Below are positions 61,373 through 64,000 of a stretch of DNA of 64,000 nt, in pieces (position 1 is the stretch's first letter; each line of letters begins with the position of its first letter). The notes under the pieces were generated by a model. The model did no database searches. It was given only the letters and a program-made list of their open reading frames with translations, and had not been told where the DNA came from. The position numbers and the translations under genes were made by a program. Source of the DNA: Pseudorasbora parva (lineage: Eukaryota; Chordata; Actinopteri; Cypriniformes; Gobionidae); the NCBI RefSeq assembly GCF_024679245.1, contig NC_090179.1, forward strand, positions 7,689,327-7,753,326, in the 5' to 3' direction.

Positions 61373-61444
61373 TTCGGAGGGGCCATGCTCATAATCTTCT
61401 CTGTATCGATCCAATTTTAGTATATGTGCTGCCTTGGCAAGCAC
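61373..61444 (-). pseudogene. U6: U6 gene 5' half (right flank of the insertion)
   Basis: nt 1-68 of U6 with T9C, G65C and a 3-base insertion (ATG on the sense strand) between nt 52 and 53, beside the AGC triad. The half-gene complements copy 69, but its private changes suggest long divergence or a different original unit. Confidence 0.82.
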
Positions 61445-61539
61445 AAGTTTGCTGGCCGCTCAAGGCATATGTACCCCTCAGGTCCCAGCAAACTCTCACC
61501 AAGGTGGTAAGGCCCAGCAAACTATCTAGCCACTGTATA
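61445..61539 (-). promoter_or_regulatory. U6 promoter remnant of the split gene
   Basis: The PSE-like CTCACCAAGGTGGTAA is kept with its far end at -66. The TATA region reads GTACATATG, with CCCC following as in TATATAT-type units. Unit sequence ends at -95, where a CACTG element begins. Confidence 0.65.
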
Positions 61540-62350
61540 CACTGTAAAAAATTGTGTCGTAAAATAACGGTAATCTACTGGCAGCTGTGGTTCCAGCAAT
61601 GTACAGTTAATTTACAGCCCTCTACTGTTTATATACAGCTCTCTTTTTTTTTTTACAGTATTTTACCGTAATAATACCATGAAAGGTAACTTTTAATTTG
61701 GAAAACTGATCGCATCAAACAGTTCTCATTTTAAAACTAGTATTTATAGGTGTTTGTATCGTAAAACTTCATTTAAGTCATTTCACACGTGTAAGGTGTA
61801 GTAGTAAAATGATTTAGAAACATGAATTTAACTTCAGTCTTTGCGGTTCATTGTGAGCAATAGCACACACGTATATGATATATTACTCAACAAACAGCTC
61901 ATAACTGCATCTGCAAACACAGTCACTGCTGTCAAATAAAGCATCAGTCGGGATATCATCATTGTTTCTCTGCTCATCCTGGACTGAAGCACAGGCTCTA
62001 CTCTTCACAGCAATGGTAACCCACAAAACTAATGAATTCAACTAAAAGAGCTCTTCATATCATCTAGTGCAACAACACATAAACACAGGTCATTTGAATA
62101 TTTACTCTCCTTATCAGTTACTGACTTTGCACAACTTTTTTCTATTAACTTGCACTAATATTTCAGTGAAAATATCTTGATTCATCTGGTAAATCTGACT
62201 GTTACGTTTTACAGTATATTACTGTTTTTCCTTGATTTAACAGTAATCTACTGGCAGCTCTGGTTCCAGTAAAGTGCCGTTTTTTACAGTACTTTTCCGT
62301 AAATTAATTTACAGTTTCTTACTGTTAATTTACGGTTCCCTGTGTGGGTT
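61540..62350. repeat. CACTG-type non-autonomous element, second family member
   Basis: Begins CACTGTAAAAAATTGTG directly after TATA, followed by ACTGGCAGCTGTGGTTCCAG. The related block ACTGGCAGCTCTGGTTCCAG recurs near 62,250 with TTTTTTACAGT after it. The modules are diverged relatives of those at 41,353. The right boundary is not clear. No gene. Confidence 0.6.
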
Positions 62351-62600
62351 TTTTCATCTAACCCCTTTAACCCTTTTAACCCCACTGCAAAATCTTCAGT
62401 TTTAAATGAACACTGAAGAGTGTACACACTACAGAGTGTTAGAGTAATTGAAGCATTGATGAAGTTCATGAGATAATTAAGAGATTAACTAAGTGATAAC
62501 TGAGAACACCTATTAACAAGAATCACTGAAGGACAGAGAAACACAAGAACTACAACTACAACACCACCTGACATTTCAAACTCAATTAAAATCTAACAGG
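62351..62600. repeat. Fragment related to the fold-back element
   Basis: GAACACTGAAGAGTG, GAAGCATTGATGAAGTTCATG, AGATAATTAAGAGATT and AATCACTGAAGGACAGAG match, with divergence, the arm sequence at 46,170-46,330. Confidence 0.6.
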
Positions 62601-63396
62601 CATTAATTTGGACACCTATAAAAATGTTTGACCATGTGCTCAAGGTTATACATATTTTTTTTTTTTAATCAAATACATATTTTAATAATAACAACACATT
62701 TTCAAAGTTTTCCAGCGGTCATACCGCCTGACATGATAAGTTGAATCAACCTCATCATTACTCAAAAATGTCAAATTATCTAATATTTATGGGAGGGTGA
62801 CTAACCTTGTTACTGCATCAAAGGGGTCCTCTGGGGTCTTTTGTGTAATGTCATATGCTGTCACATGGTTTTCTTAAAGGAACATTGCATAAAATTGCAT
62901 TTTTATGTCGGTCGCCCTCCTTGACATTTGGAGAAGTCAATTTTTCGGACAAAAGTTTTTTAAGTATTAAAACAGTTTTGAAATAGGACTGATACACCAT
63001 TTTCCCTCATTTATAATGACTTTAACATAAAATCATGCCAAACTATTCAATTAAGAATTTTAATGACAAAATTGACCTTTTTATTGCAGTTTTGTTCTCT
63101 GGTTGCAGGTTCGGACAGTCGCACCGCCTGACATTTTTGGTCTTTCAAACACCAAAACTCAAAAACATCAATTGAATTTCAATAAAATAAAAAAGGTTTC
63201 TTATAAAGGAGATATTGTAGATCAGTTTGATATATGACATGTATTTATTAAAATTATGTTTAGAAAAATAAATCATTGGGACACAAAAAATACATGTCAT
63301 GTCATTGACCCATATATATACTGTATGTATGCCACTTTAGCATAGCGATCACTTGAATATACATCTACGACGAGTTATCGTGCTAACAACCTGGAC
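62600..63396. other. AT-rich sequence without recognised gene
   Basis: The only patterns seen are three spaced CCGCCTGACAT-like motifs (62,564, 62,724, 63,124), a dispersed-repeat feel, and several A/T runs. Confidence 0.5.
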
Positions 63397-63480
63397 CTTA
63401 CTCCAGTAAAGTATAGATACCCAAAATTTCTACTTAAGTAAGGTAACGAAGTATTTGTACTTCGTTACTTGACACCTCTG
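63397..63480 (-). mobile_element. hAT/Tol2-like transposon terminus (solo end)
   Basis: Read on the minus strand it begins CAGAGGTGTCAAGTAACGAA, then ACAAATACTTCGTTACC and ACTTAAGTAGAAATTTTG. Tol2-type hAT elements start CAGAGGTGTAAA with the same ACTT-rich subterminal repeats. I do not see the partner end in the window. Confidence 0.6.
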
Positions 63481-63674
63481 CAACTGAGGAGGAACTTGAA
63501 TGCTAATGGAAAACATCAACAAATACTTCTGCGCACTATGGGGCAAAATACATTTGTTAACAGCCTGGTAGTCAAGCGACTGGAAGTGTGTGTAGCTTGG
63601 ACGGAAAGGAGTTCATAAAGCTACCTGAAGTTTACACTCAGCAAGAAATTCCAGTCAACAGGGAACATATCCCT

Positions 63675-64000
63675 ACACTGTAAAATCCAACAGCTGTTCT
63701 TACTAAGTCTTTTTTAGTAAACTTTACTTAATGTCCAATAATTTGTTGAACTTACTTAAAACAATTTAGTAATCTGAACTATTTGCATGCTATGCCTTTG
63801 TTACTTAGAAAACTCAAGTAAACATTACTTGACTGGTTTGAGTACCATTTTGCCAAAGGAAAAAAAAAACAGTGGGCGGGCAAAAGGTTGAGGCGGGGCA
63901 ATTCTAAATAGACTGTTCCCTCATTTCCTCCACTTCTGCAGTCATCGTTCTTCTTAGTTGCATTCACTCATTTTCCAGTAACCTTGAATATTATTAAAAA
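63675..64000. repeat. Start of another CACTG-type repeat
   Basis: CACTGTAAAATCCAACAG follows TA and leads into TTACTTAA-type fish repeat sequence (AGTAAACTTTACTTAATG). It runs towards the window end. No gene. Confidence 0.55.

Overview
The window looks like nuclear DNA of a teleost fish, probably a cyprinid such as zebrafish. I infer this from a spliceosomal U6 gene array, an intron-containing transposase gene with GT-AG introns, a fish-type LINE, CACTG-ended DNA transposons and a Tol2/hAT-like end. There are no bacterial-style operons and I see no ordinary single-copy host gene.

Layout. Bases 1-41,352 are 66 head-to-tail copies of a ~626-bp unit. Each carries one 107-nt U6 snRNA-like gene on the minus strand, with a PSE (starting at -66) and a TATA region (-23 to -31). 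The ~520-bp spacer has no recognised gene. From about 17 kb on, copies are arranged in higher-order repeats of 5, 7 and 9 monomers. The array is interrupted at 41,353-51,909 by two tandem copies of a ~3.5-kb fold-back DNA element with CACTG...CAGTG ends. The second copy is split by a nearly full-length LINE (47,740-51,154). Two more complete U6 units and a partial one follow (51,910-53,560).

The third of these U6 genes is cut in its internal stem-loop. The other half of a U6 gene reappears at 61,373-61,444. Between them lie 7.8 kb containing a 13-exon gene for a DDE transposase-like protein of about 1,200 residues with a C-terminal zinc ribbon. Placement inside U6 and gene content fit the Dada superfamily of DNA transposons, which insert into multicopy small-RNA genes. 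The last 2.5 kb holds further CACTG-type repeats, a hAT-like terminus and unassigned AT-rich sequence.

How it fits together. The U6 array acts as a landing site: one element sits inside a U6 gene, and two CACTG elements sit just upstream of the PSE (at -81 and -96). Many U6 copies look non-functional: all lack the usual terminal T-run, and 7 carry C55A in the catalytic AGC triad. Eleven copies with a clean TATATAT box all keep the ACAGAGA box, the AGC triad and the stem-loop, which suggests a minority of expressible genes kept among drifting copies. U6 numbering below counts the first transcribed G as +1. Copy 1 (463-569) is the reference for substitutions.
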